Of a DNA stretch of 64,000 nt, positions 48,518 to 59,829 are shown in pieces (position 1 is the stretch's first letter; every line of letters begins with the position of its first letter). Where the stretch lies: positions 250,072,830 to 250,136,829 of the forward strand of contig OV884057.1 of the NCBI GenBank assembly GCA_930367215.1, given 5' to 3'. Under the pieces are notes generated by a model, which was not told the DNA's origin, searched no databases, and saw nothing but the letters and a program-made list of their open reading frames with translations. The translations under genes and the position numbers were made by a program. The stretch is from Pollenia angustigena (Eukaryota; Arthropoda; Insecta; Diptera; Polleniidae).

Positions 48518-49198
48518 CTTGTGCATCATATTGTAACGCATTTCAATCATTTTCGTAAAACAGGAATACATGGCCAGCGCAAATAGTACCACAGTGTGCT
48601 GTAGCACAAATGTTACATGCAGAGATGCTGAAGGTGTCTCATTGGCCGATTTCAATAAAAGGAAGCTAAACATCGTATATCCCAAATTTGCCAAAACCAT
48701 ACAAAAAATGTAAATGTAACTGAAACGCAACACCTTGCTGTACATTATCTTAACGCCCACACCATGTAGTTGGTCATCCATGGCCTGCATAATTTCCAAA
48801 CTTCTTTGCACATAATGTTTAGGTATTATTGCCGTAAGATAAATCACAGTGACGCCAATAAAACCGCTTAGAATTTGTAAAAAATCACCGAAATGTGTAA
48901 TACGAGAACGGAAGAAATAGCCGGCCACAGTTTCACAATCATTGACCAAAGTAAAAATGTAGCAAACACTATAGATCACTATATGGAGCCCGACATTGAT
49001 ATAACCCCAAACGGAGTGCTTTAAATACTTCACACCCTTGGAGTTACTTTTAATATAGAAAGGCGTTAGTCCATGCCAATAGGTGAGAAAGAGCAGAGGT
49101 TGCAGGCATTCGTACAAACGTTTTGCGGAAAAAAACCTTCGTATCCGACTACGCACGGTATTGTCTAATTGAGACGCTTCCGGATTTTCCTCGTCCAT
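48518..49198 (-). CDS. Gustatory receptor N-terminal exon 2 (Gr28b-type alternative first exon)
   Basis: Encodes 227 residues. Start: ATG at 49198 (MDEENPEASQ), the first AUG of the open frame; the frame runs upstream only to a TTG at 49213. A longer charged cytoplasmic N-terminus (about 35 residues) precedes LLFLTYWHGLTPF, then AGYFFRSRITHFGD near residue 97, both positions conserved in the sister exons. Four hydrophobic stretches follow the expected pattern of transmembrane helices 1 to 4. It ends MMHK at a consensus donor, AAG|GTAAGT (phase 0); HK replaces the NK seen in the other three exons. Intact. A 506-bp foldback element sits only about 107 bp beyond the donor. A TCAGT initiator lies 25 bp upstream of the ATG. 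Confidence 0.87.
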
Positions 49199-49220
49199 TC
49201 TTATGGAAGTCAAAATAGCA

Positions 49221-49225
49221 ACTGA
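49221..49225 (-). promoter_or_regulatory. Candidate initiator of receptor exon 2
   Basis: TCAGT on the minus strand with A+1 at 49223 leaves a 25-nt leader before the ATG at 49198. An AT-rich TATATTTT lies about 21 bp upstream, too close for a canonical TATA box. Confidence 0.3.
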
Positions 49226-49949
49226 ATAAATTCTTCAAAATATAATTTACATGAAACGTGTGTGTTGTTGTATGGACTTAACAAACAAACAAACCAAACA
49301 GAACTTAGCATGTTTCTGTTTTTGTTTAATTTCATTGTCCTGTGTCGACTGTCCTTTTCCTTTTTTTTTATTTGTTTAAAGTTGTTATTGTGTTTCTACG
49401 TTTCACTGTCATAAACCTGTTGCAACTCATTGTGACACAATGCGTGGCCGTTGTTGATGTTTTAATAACACCCTTGGTGAAATATTTTTAATTCACCAAG
49501 CAATTTTTTTTGAAATATAAACTAATTGAAAGTAATAGAATTTAATTTCTATTCACACAAACACTCGTTAGTTTACTCTGGACATTATTGACAATTGAGA
49601 TGATGTTCCATTCGAGTGGAAGTTTTCGTTTAAGGATTACAAAATACACGAAAGAATAAATTAATGAAAGGGAATTGAAAGTTAAACTTTTATAAGGATA
49701 CATGAAAGGTTAATTGCTGTTTAGAATTGTGGTTATAGAAATTATTAAAAGTATAATTAACAGAAATTGTAATTAGAATGAATACTTGTCAAAATGGTGA
49801 ATTAGTTTTTAACATATTCGCGCCTCTCGTAAATAAAAAGTGAACAGTTTTTTGCCTTGAAATTTTGCTTTTTCCCATAAATTTTTTAGGAAAAAGTGAA
49901 CAAATTTCGAGGAAAATTTTATTTACGATAGGGGCGATAAATTTCACAC

Positions 49950-50475
49950 ATACCACAATAGTGGAGAGTGGCATTTTGCGTTTGTTGCTTGTAACAATTT
50001 AAAATATTGACCCTTAACCCGCCTGTTAGTACAACGATCGACTCAGAATCACTTTCTGAGTTTTTATGTTGGTATTCAGATTTAATTTGAAGCAAACTTA
50101 TTGTATTGCAATCTAAATCATCCTACCAAATTTTATTGTAATCGGTACATATTTGACCATAACTCCCATACAAATACTACTCCCAAAAATATCTTTTAAT
50201 GTCATCAAGTCTTCATTGATATTGATAGTGGCAAACAAATTGGCGACAATAACTTAAACGATAGCTTCTAAGTCATGACAAAATGTTGTGCTGGTAGGTC
50301 TAAAATTAACCATGGGTCCCATAACTTTTACATGACCCTAACCTCATAACATAATTTTGTTCTGGCGGGTCGATGATTGAACAATGGGTTCCAAAAAAGA
50401 ATCCACTCTCAAATATTTGTCTTTAAATACTGTGTTGTAGGGTATCATATATGACTATACTTTCTTGCTTGTCTC
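49950..50475. repeat. Dispersed repeat, ACCACAATAGTGGAGAG family
   Basis: Starts ACCACAATAGTGGAGAGTGG and ends ACTATACTTTCTTGCTTG. Same family as 23692-23990. It lies about 0.75 kb upstream of receptor exon 2. Confidence 0.55.
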
Positions 50476-51170
50476 TTTTCTTTTTTTGTTTTTGGCAGAA
50501 TTTTTTCAAAGTAAATATTTTTGTTTTCATTAAGACACATGTTTAAATATTATTATATTATTCTATCGTCTAGAGTAAAGTAATTGGTTTTAATGCGATA
50601 TAAATATTAAAATCTTGGTTTAATCTATCAGTTAATTTATTTTTAATAATATTTAGCCAACAAAATATCAAAATTATAAGTGTTTCAATTAATTAAAATA
50701 TTAGACGGCGCGCCGCGGCGTGACAGTTAAAAATAAATATGACGTAGCGAATGTTATTGGCCTAGTTCATGGCCCAATTAGTAGGTCTGCGCGCAACTAC
50801 AACAATCCAACAATAGAAAAACCCACACGTATTTTGTTTGTGTAAAAAATGACAAAAATGTCAAGAACAAAAGCATTTGTTTGTGTAAAAAATGGTAGAA
50901 ATGTTAAAAACAATGGCTACAAAGACAATTGCACGTAAAAAACAGAACTCTGCCAAAAATCAGCTGGCGTTTCGAGCACACCTTCTGATTGGACCATAGC
51001 CTAGTTGAGTTAAATATATTGGAGTTTTCTAAATTTCGGCAATTGCCTTGAAATTCAAAGTTATCGATAACAAGTAAGAAAGTATAGCCGGTCAAGCAGC
51101 CGTAAAAAGTTTTAGATGGAAACCTGCTCAAGGACCTACTTAACGGTGGATATTAAACATTGGCTAGCAG

Positions 51171-53540
51171 TAGGGTATTCATTCGGTTAACCGTCAACCG
51201 GTTAACCGATTAATTACTACCCGATTAACTGATCGGTTAATATCAAATTGGCTTTTTTCGATTAACGATTAAACCGGTTAATTTCAGTCGATTAACCGAT
51301 TAACCGAAGTAACAAAATTTTCAATATTTTGTAGTGTTATACCATATTTTTTTTTTTGTTTTTAATTATTTGTTTCGTCTAATATACCAAATGTATTTGT
51401 TTAGAATATATTTTTTCATACAAACAGTTCAGTGATCTTCATTTTAACCGATTTTCCGCCGACCGATGACTAAAATTACAATGTTTTTCAATGCTTTTTT
51501 ATTTTCTTCATCGATCAACAGGAATGTGGCGAAAAATGGGTTAAATATTTGATTGCCAACACATTTTTTTTTTGTTTCCCGTACTTTTTATATGTATGTG
51601 TTTAGTTATTTGTTTCTTCTTATATATTCTCATATCAGTATTTTAACAGAATTAACCGAAACAATGAGAAGTGTTAAAAATTTTAAAAAACTCTAATGGC
51701 ATAATGGAGTATTTTATATGTTTAGAGAAATCCTGGAAAAGGACTGAGAAATTAGATATTCATCTACGATAAGTGAAATAATTTTTTCCAAGTCAACTTT
51801 TGTCAAAACTAAAGAAAAGAATCGCTTTAATCCTAAACATTTAAACTTATTTTATAAGATGTCCTGTTACTATTGAAATAACTAATAAAATTATCTCAGT
51901 TTATTTTTGTATCCATATGTAAATATTTGAGAGTTTCGCAAGGTAGTCATTAAGTCTTATGTCTTAAAAGAATTACAGGAAATATATATAGTCGGCTTAA
52001 TATGCAAACCGGCTAAATCCACTTTTTATGTAAATTTAGATTTTGATTCCGTGTGGTAGAGAAAGATACGCCTCGTCGACCAGCATGTAGTGTTTCTTCT
52101 ATTTAAGTCTTGAAGTGTGTAAAACTGACTGTAATTTTAATTTTCTATCAAGCTTCAAATAGGAAAAATAAAAAGTTTTTTTCTCTCCTGTAAAATGTGC
52201 TCAAAGTGAATTAGCAGGTTTGTATATTAAGCTAACGATATGACTGTTGTAAGATACCGCTTATAATTTAGATTTCTACTATGCAGTTATGACGAATCAA
52301 TGAACACAGTATTACAATTTTTATTTTGTTTGAAACACAACAATATTTACTTTAAACAATTTTAAATTTTGTTTAGGATATTATGATGATATGCCTTGAT
52401 ACCACACTTTGTGCATTAATGAATTGTTTTTTTTTTTGCTTGCTCGTTTTAGTTCAAGAATTGTTATGTTTCGTACCTATGTTATTGTTTTTTTTTTACT
52501 TATAAACTCCAAAAAATAAGCAATTAATGCATTTTTATATACTGAAATTACTTGGCGGCATGAAATAACCCCCCAAAATATAACCCCCCAAAAAAATAAT
52601 GAAATAACCCCCCAAAAGTTTGTACAGAGAACAACAAAAACGATTTTTGGGGGGTTATTTCATTTTGTTTGGGGTGTTGTTTCATTTTTTTTAATTGGGG
52701 TATTATTTCATATGAAATTATCCCCCAAAAAATCATTATGAAATAAAGCCCCAATATATTTTTTGGGGGATTATTTCATTTTCAAATTTATAATTTGGTA
52801 TACAGAACACCGGCTTCGATAAATAAAGCTACCCTTCATAACCGGCCTTCGTCCGGTCGCAATGACTTTTTCTATATGGTATACTAAACACCGGCTTCGT
52901 TAACTAAAGCTTCTCTGCGTAGCCGGGTCGAGTCTGTATTTTTATACTATAGAGGAGAAAATCCTGGCTCTATGCAGAGAAGCTTTAGTTAGCGAAGCCG
53001 GTGTTTGTTATACCATAGAGGAAAAAGTCATTGCGCCCGGCCGAAGGCCGCCTACGCAGAAAAGCCTTAGTTGGCGAAGCTTGTGTTTGGTATATCATAT
53101 CATGATATCTATCGCGTGATTCTTTAAAGCAAAACTGTATAATTAATTGTATTACATATATTGGGCTCTTATTTCATTTTAGAAATTGGGGTTTTATTTC
53201 ATATGAAATAAGGCCCCAAAAATTAGGGAATTATTTCATTTATGTTTGGGGCGTTATTTCATTTCGTTGGGGGCTAATTTCATTTTCAAAATTGGGGCTT
53301 TATTGCCAATGAAATAAGGCCCCACGCTTTGGGGGGTTATTTCATTATTTTTTTGGGGGGTTATATTTTGGGGGGTTATTTCATGCCGCCAAATTACTTA
53401 ATTTATAAAAAAAACTTTATTAATCGGTTAACCGATCAAAAACAAAATTAGCCGATTATTAACCGATTAAACCAAAACCTCGGTTAATTAATCGCGCGAT
53501 TAACCGATTAAAGCAAAAGGTCGATTAAATGAATACCCTA
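51171..53540. mobile_element. TAGGG-type hAT-like element, copy A, interrupted by Foldback element 4
   Basis: Ends TAGGGTATTCATTCGGTTAA and its inverted counterpart; arms are made of CGGTTAACCGATTAA repeats. The flanking octamers GCTAGCAG and GTTACCAG match at 6 of 8. The interior resembles copy B at 62613-63929. No coding content recognised. Confidence 0.75.
52554..53389. mobile_element. Foldback-like element 4, nested in a hAT-like element
   Basis: Ends GGCGGCATGAAATAACCCCC in inverted orientation, 9-bp duplications AAATTACTT (52545-52553, 53390-53398). Arms are built of CCCCCCAAAA/TGAAATAA units; the centre carries the same CGGCCGAAGGCCG minisatellite (52800-53100) as elements 1 and 2. 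It lies inside the element at 51171-53540. Confidence 0.85.
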
Positions 53541-53596
53541 GTTACCAGACAATACGTTTATCAACCATTCCACCGAGTGTAAGCGTAAGCAACACA

Positions 53597-54056
53597 CTAA
53601 AGCTAGATTCACCCATTGTTTTCGAACAATATTTTCTTGTCCGGAGGAAATTGGTTTTACTGAGAATTTTTCCCAACACGATTCATCTATTTTAAACCAT
53701 TTATCTGGAAAAACAAAGATACCATAAGAAATACGTGTGTGAACGAGGCGTAAGATTTAGTTAAATTGATTCGTTTAACTCCATTTAAAATATTTTAAAA
53801 CTTAAAATTGATTTTAATGAAAATTGTGACTAAAAAAACAAAAAAAACCTGTTCCACAAGAAGAAATACCCTGTGATTTTATTATTCATAAGCTCAGTAC
53901 AAATTTGGCTCAAAAAATAAAATATGTGGTAACACAGTTCAATTTTGCTTGGACAAAAATTGAACTAATTCAAGTTGAAAAAGTTCCGAACAAAATTATT
54001 TCTCTCTCTCTCCAGAGAAAAAATTGCTCGGAAGCAATGGGTGAATCTAGCTTTAG
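53597..54056. mobile_element. 460-bp MITE
   Basis: Inverted ends CTAAAGCTAGATTCACCCAT...; the right end reads ATGGGTGAATCTAGCTTTAG. No convincing target duplication; interior non-coding. Confidence 0.6.
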
Positions 54057-54235
54057 GTAGCAATTTGAATTCCAAAACTGGCAAGATTAACCACTTCTTT
54101 GGAAGCTGAAGCTTTCTAAGCTCCGAAAAAGTCTAGCAGCATCTGTAAGCAGCAATCTAGGGTAAATGCTTCCTCAGGTCGAGCTTCCACACTAGTGGTG
54201 AAAAGTCAGGGCCAAAGCGTGATTTTAAGGATATC

Positions 54236-54640
54236 TTTCCCACGACTTTGGTTACTAGCCAAAGGTTGTTGTCCCAAAGCAATATGGAGAAATCGCCTTA
54301 CGAAAAACGCAAAATGTCCAAAAAAATAAAAATGAAAATTATATCCAAAACAAGTCAAAAAAGGCAAAAAAAAAAAAAAATAATGAAAAATCACACAATT
54401 TTTGTTTAAAAAATTCCTACAAAATAGTTTTAATGCTTCATTCATACTTACTTAGGTTGGGGTCATATGCCCGAAACTTAAACCCTCGATATCGAGAATC
54501 CAGAATCGCTAACAAAAGCTTTTCTGCATAGTTGGCTTTCAGCCAAAAGCAAGGATTTCCTGTTCTATGGTATAATAAACACCGGCTTCGCTAACTAAAA
54601 CTTCTTAAAATAGCCGGTCTTCGAATGGATGCAAGGCCGA
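54236..54640. mobile_element. Foldback-like relic
   Basis: One arm with AAATCGCC...AAAAATGAAAA-type repeats (54285-54410) is followed by two decayed units of the CGGCCGAAGGCC minisatellite (54520-54635). The opposite arm is missing. Confidence 0.45.
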
Positions 54641-55431
54641 AAATAGTTATTCTTTTGAAATAACTTAAATTCATATGCTCTTGAGCTAACAAGGATTACA
54701 ATTTTTGGTGTTCACTTATATTATAACCCTTTTTGCACTTTTTGTTTTTAAATTGGTGCAAAAATGTACTAAAACCTTTCTTTTTTTTAATTTAGCCCTT
54801 TTCAGCCCGTCCATATCGCACTTGTTCCTCTTTTTTCACTTTTTGCAAGAAATCGATGAACAGTGGTCATAAATACGCACTGGAAAAATCTTGGATCAAT
54901 GTCTCTACTATTTTGCCAAAAAAAAGTACAATTGTTTTCCCCTTTTTAGTTTAAACTGAAAATTTATAAATTTTGAGTTGACTTTCTTTAGAGGAACCAG
55001 TGCGATATATCTTCATGTGCTTATTGTCTCAAAATGTGACATCGCTTCCGAATATCTTCAAAAGTTAATGTGAACATATTTCCAAACTTTAATAATAATT
55101 TTAATAAATGCCAGCGTTGAAAAAAAATCAGAACGAAATAACTCATAACGTTACTTATGCGCCACCCTCTATAATCGTTGGTATGTTTTTACTATTAAAA
55201 GGTAAATTTGCTATAGTTGACTTAAACTAAATTTGAGTAAATGGCCCTTTTACGATCATCACGTTAAAAAGTACAGATGGGCCAAGTTTCAATTATCTTA
55301 TTTTATGTCTGTCTCTATTTCTATCTCCCTCTCTCTTACACATTCGAAGTACTGCAACAAGTGGGAAAATTATAAAAAAAACGTTTCATACTAATTTTGA
55401 GAACAGTTATTTATAACTATTTATATCAACT
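54641..55431. other. Unassigned AT-rich DNA
   Basis: Nothing recognisable on either strand between the Foldback relic and the LINE. Confidence 0.4.
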
Positions 55432-55440
55432 TTACGTTCC

Positions 55441-56684
55441 GATAAGCTTATTATCAATCCTATCGAATAAATATTCGTTTTAAGTATAACTCCTCATCTA
55501 AATGAACACGATATCATCCCGGATCACCAGTTCGGATTCAGAGCGAAACATGGTACAATAGAACAAGTGCATAGAATTGTCACCCTAATTAGATCGGCGT
55601 TTGAGAAAAAGCAATACTGCTCAGCCCTGTTTATTGACATTTCCCAAGCATTTGACAAAGTTTGGCATGATGGGCTACTCATCAAAATCACACGAATGCT
55701 TCCTCAAAACATTCACAAGCTTCTGGAGAGCTATCTAACAGGCAGAACATTCATAGTAAGGTCGCAAGATAAATACTCCCCCCTCAAGAAAATTACTGCT
55801 GGTGTCCCCCAAGGCAGCATATTAGGACCGCTTCTCTATATTATATACACAGCGGATATGCCAACAAACCTGACCACGCTTAACTCTACATTTGCAGACG
55901 ACACAGCATTTATTAGCGCTTACCATGACCCAAAAGTCGCATCGCAAAATCTGCAGTTCCACATCAATGAATAGAGGCCTGGCTAGAAAAATGGAGAATA
56001 AAGTTTAACCCGGCTAAATGTACTCACTAAACTTTCACGCTCAGAAGGCAAACGTGCCCAGCTGTAAAAATAAATAACATCACTGTTCCGGTAGAAAACC
56101 ATGTTAAGTACTTGGGAATTCATATAGATAGACGCTTGACCTGGTCTCGTCATATTGAAGCGAAAATAAAGGCTATGAAACTAAAAGCAGCTCAACTACA
56201 TTGGCTTCTCGGTCGAAACTCAAACTTGTCTTTAGACAACAAAATTCTCGTATACAAGTCCATCATAAAACCAATATGGACATATGGCATCCAATTATGG
56301 GTTACTGCATGCGCATCTAACATCCAAAAGCTTCAAAGAAGACAGTCTAGAATATTACGATGATATTATCCACAGAGATCTCAACGTCCCCACTATCCAG
56401 GAGGAAATTAAAAAATATTCAATAAGCTACATCGATAAACTAATGGTCCACCCTAACTACCTCGCTCAGGGTCTGCTTCAGTTCGAAGGTCACCAGAGGC
56501 TAAAAAGAACCGATACTTTGAGCCTAACTAGAAGACATTTTTAAAATTTGAATACAGCAGTTAGTGGTTACATTGGTAACAACTAATAAAAAACAAGTAG
56601 AATTAAGATTTGAATACATATTGTAAATTTCGATAAGAAAGATTCAGTAATAAAAATAAATTATTAAAAAAAAAAAAAAAAAAA
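55441..56684 (+). mobile_element. Jockey-like non-LTR retrotransposon, 5'-truncated, copy 2
   Basis: Starts inside the reverse transcriptase and ends in a poly-A tail (56666-56684). The 9-bp duplication TTACGTTCC flanks it (55432-55440, 56685-56693), which shows this is a complete 5'-truncated insertion event. Same family as 26738-28859. Confidence 0.85.
55470..56544 (+). pseudogene. Reverse transcriptase pseudogene (Jockey-like), copy 2
   Basis: Frame at 55567-55974 reads ALFIDISQAFDKVWHDGLL, GVPQGSILGPLLYIIYTADM and FADDTAF with both catalytic Asp intact. A frameshift after HINE (about 55968), a stop near 56029 and another shift near 56360 break it; downstream frames carry LGIHIDRRLTWSRHIEAKI, SNLSLDNKILVYKSIIKPIW and the C-terminal HRDLNVPTIQEEI. 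Confidence 0.8.
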
Positions 56685-57260
56685 TTACGTTCCTGTATAG
56701 CACAAGAGTTTGAAACAAACAGTTTCAAACACATTAGGTTTGTTCCTGTACTCTAAATTGAGATTCCGCCGGATGCGAATGTTATCAAAGAGCATAAAAA
56801 TTTCGAGTAGAATAACGCTTTTCGATAACTATGGAATCTCAATTTTAAGTACGAGAACAGACCTTTTCTTGCCATTTATTATGCCACCACTAACTGCGGA
56901 AACGGTCCGACCGATTTCAACCAAAGGGAACGTTCGGGATAGTCTGTAGATGGTTTACGCTAAGTTTAAGTTTATCAAAAAATCGACCCAGGGGTACGGG
57001 AGATATGGCATTTAGATTATCCTATATATTCCCATACAAATATCAACAAAATTCCTTCCTCCGAAAGTAAAGAGGGACCAAAGGTTCTCTTCCCACTATC
57101 TTCTTAAGTAATCAACCGATTTTCTTTAAATTTGGCAGGCAAATAGTGCAACATTTGGAAGGAACTAAAGTCTATAAGTTTTATTTTCTTTTAAACTAAT
57201 TAACCGGTTTTCCTAAAATAAGGCATGCGGACACTGTAAAATCTGAAAGAAATAAGTTAT

Positions 57261-57682
57261 ATCCCAATAAAAAATTTTATCATTTTGCGAAGCACTAAAG
57301 GTACATTTAAAAAATAAGCGCACAATTATGCGCTACGCAATAAGACATACAGAAATGCAGTAAAGTAAGTTAAAGAACTCTCAACAACTTAAAAAAAAAT
57401 AACATTTCAAGTGCTACGGCATTCCCTTACTACGAAGCAGGTTTGTAAGGGAGAATACTAAAAAATAACTGTATCAAAACATTCAGTGTGTAAAGATGAT
57501 CGTTACATCCAACAATGTTAATGTGCGCTGAATAATGCGCTTTATGTGTCACAAATGTATTGCTTCAAAGTGGGAACTCGCCATATAAAATTCATGTCTT
57601 CCGTAAGCGCAATGGTAAGCGAAACCATTATGTTTCTCCCTTACAAACCTGCTTCGTTGGAAGCTCCATTTTTTATTGGGAT
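57261..57682. mobile_element. TIR element, CCCAATAAAAAA family
   Basis: Ends ATCCCAATAAAAAATTT and (reverse complement) ATCCCAATAAAAAATGG. Non-coding, with subterminal inverted parts such as ACGAAGCAGGTTTGTAAGGG near 57433 and its complement near 57640. It lies about 0.3 kb beyond the exon 1 donor. Confidence 0.6.
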
Positions 57683-57975
57683 GGCAAAACAACGTTTGTC
57701 GGGTCGGCTAGCACTTAAATAAAACCAAGTTCAGTTAAAACTATTACTTTAACTGTCAGTTAAGAATATGTTTTAAACATGTTTAACTGATGGCTTATTA
57801 TAACTGAACTTGATGAAATTGCCCGTTAGTACAAAAAACATTAACAATTAAGGTTTTCTTAATTTAATCACACTTTAGGGATTTACTTAACAATTAAATT
57901 TTCACGCAATCCTTACGGCATGTAACTGGTAGCATTTATTTATTAACACTTTAATACTTGTCCACTGCTTCTTAC

Positions 57976-58635
57976 CTTATTAAGTATCACTAAACGTCTT
58001 TCAAAACTACGTGCCATAAAACAAAACAAACATATCGCAATTGACAGCACCGAATGTTGCAAAAAGAATGTGACACAAACACTAAATGATGGAGTTACTT
58101 TCATCGATTTCAGCAAACTAAATACGCCCGCGAAATAAATACCAATTACTACAGTTTGAAAAATGATCATCAATATCGAATAACGATATATTCGCGAGTA
58201 CTTCACTTTTATGCCAATATTGGTGAAATTTGCATCCAAACCATATAAAATACGACAGACGCTAAGTAATTTACGTCTTTGGGTCACTGCCGAAATGTAA
58301 ATAACGCCACCCGTTATAAGACCATTACAAATCTGCATGGTATCTCCGACATTTGAAATTTTCGTACGAAAAAAATATCCGACCATAGTTTCATCTTGCA
58401 ATAGGGAGATTATATAGCAACAGCCGTACAGGAGAATATAAACCGCAATATTGACAAAACCGAAAAATGACATTTGCAGGTTACTTTCGCCATCTTTATT
58501 TTTGATAACGCGAAATGGCGTCAGACCGTACAGGAAGGTTAGGAAAAATAACGGCTGTAAAGCCTCAAACACTTGATTCGATATAAAACTTTTGCGAAAC
58601 CTGTCGATTTTGTCCGATACAATTTGCGACAACAT
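57976..58635 (-). CDS. Gustatory receptor N-terminal exon 1 (Gr28b-type alternative first exon)
   Basis: Encodes 220 residues of an insect gustatory receptor (seven-helix cation channel of sensory neurons with intracellular N-terminus). Start: the ATG at 58635 in an AAAATG context; the open frame extends two codons further to a TTG, which I do not take as the start. Visible are the helix-1 segment ending in LTFLYGLTPF near residue 40, the family-typical VGYFFRTKISNVGD near residue 90, and further hydrophobic helices around 110-130, 155-180 and 190-210. The exon ends ILNK followed by GTAAGA, a good donor in phase 0. It is intact, without stops. Most 5' of the four exons in the window. The LQPL..L..LYGLTPF start also resembles Gr28a-type receptors, so the exact orthology is open. 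Confidence 0.85.
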
Positions 58636-58696
58636 TTTCAACTGTTTTATTTTAAAACCACGAAAGTATGATCCTTTTCAAGAGAGTTCTTAAGTA

Positions 58697-58730
58697 ATAC
58701 TAAAGCAACATTTATTGCAAAATTTTTATA
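58697..58730 (-). promoter_or_regulatory. Candidate promoter of receptor exon 1
   Basis: TATAAAAA reads 58730-58723 on the minus strand and a TTAGT, one mismatch from the TCAGT initiator, has its A at 58701, 29 bp further on. This would give a 66-nt 5' UTR. The surrounding DNA is AT-rich, so chance is possible. Confidence 0.3.
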
Positions 58731-58901
58731 ATTTTTTTTTTTTGTAGATGGTTTGATTGCGTTTTATGTTTTTTCTTTCGCCATATCCTCTTGCATGTAA
58801 CTAATACACAAATGTCTGTTCCAATGCAGAAGCTTGAAAGATAAATTCATAGAATAAAAATATCTTAAAAAACTTAAACATCTTCGTCAGATGACAACTT
58901 C

Positions 58902-58980
58902 CCAGCAAAAGCTCCACTTACCTTGTAAGCCAGCAAATAACATTAAAAAATTGTTTACTACTTATTTTTTGGTTGAAAAG
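58902..58980 (+). repeat. Left-end fragment of the CCCAGCAAAA MITE family
   Basis: CCCAGCAAAAGCTCCACTTA followed by CAGCAAATAACATT and CTACTTATTTTT matches the beginning of the MITE at 43965; the rest is absent. Confidence 0.5.
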
Positions 58981-59829
58981 CTTTTTTTTGGCTTTTGTTT
59001 GAAATTTTCAAAAATTAATCGGCCTCCTTACAAATGTGCATGCTTAAATAGTGCAAGTAGTGTCTGCTTGCAAATGAACCGTTAACAAATAACTAGTACA
59101 CAAAAATTATGTAAAAAAAGGTTTGAAAAATCCATTTGCACACGCGTTGATATCATTAAAAAAATTTCAAACTCTATTCTGTACTGTCGGTGTCACAAAC
59201 ATTTATATATTTGTTTGGTGTTTTTTTAAGACGTATAGAGCTTCCGAAAGGCATATCTGTTAAACTACCAATGAAGTGTGTTTGACTGTTTTTTCAGTAT
59301 ATTTGGGCAAATCACGATGCAAAGACTTACACAAGAACAACGTTCACAAATCGTGGAAATTTATATTCTGTTCGCAAAACTTATGGAGCACTTCTATGCA
59401 ATCCTATTGATCCATTGATGACCACATTTACTCTTTTGCATAATATTCAACTAAATCGAGCCCGTACCGTGCGTTCAGAAGAAGCGGCTGTAGACGTGAG
59501 TGTGACAGAGGACTCGAATTTATCGATCCATCGACGTTCTCAAGAACTCGGTATCTGCCTGACCACATTTTAGAAAAGATCTTGGCCTACATTTATACAA
59601 TTGATGACAGAATTAAAGCCAGTGGACTATCAATTGAGTCGTGTGTTCGTTAAATGGGTTGAGAATTAAATGGAAGTTGAACCAGATTTGTATCGCCAAA
59701 TCATCTTCAGCGATAAAAACAAGCTAGATAATGACAACATTATCGGAGAAAGCACAATCCTCAGGAGACTCTTTTTACATCCTGAAAAAATCACTGTTTG
59801 GTGCGGTTTACACGCCCAAGACGTTAACG

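Larger units (their letters stand above)
10522..58635 (-). other. Gr28b-like: Gr28b-like gustatory receptor locus, 5' part with four alternative first exons
   Basis: Four homologous but diverged minus-strand exons (58635-57976, 49198-48518, 25530-24898, 11184-10522) each code for the N-terminal part of a gustatory receptor and each end at a phase-0 donor after AAG. No receptor C-terminal exon is visible between them or down to position 1, so they most likely splice to common 3' exons left of the window. This matches the known Gr28b organisation in Drosophila, where alternative promoters and first exons share the C-terminal exons. Order of transcription is right to left. Introns are 9 to 24 kb and consist almost wholly of mobile elements. 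It could instead be a cluster of separate genes if each had its own downstream exons, but none was found. Confidence 0.8.

Noticed and set aside
58636..58641. Start of receptor exon 1 at 58641 and of exon 2 at 49213
   Set aside because: Both positions are TTG, not ATG. The first ATG codons, 58635 and 49198, have better context.
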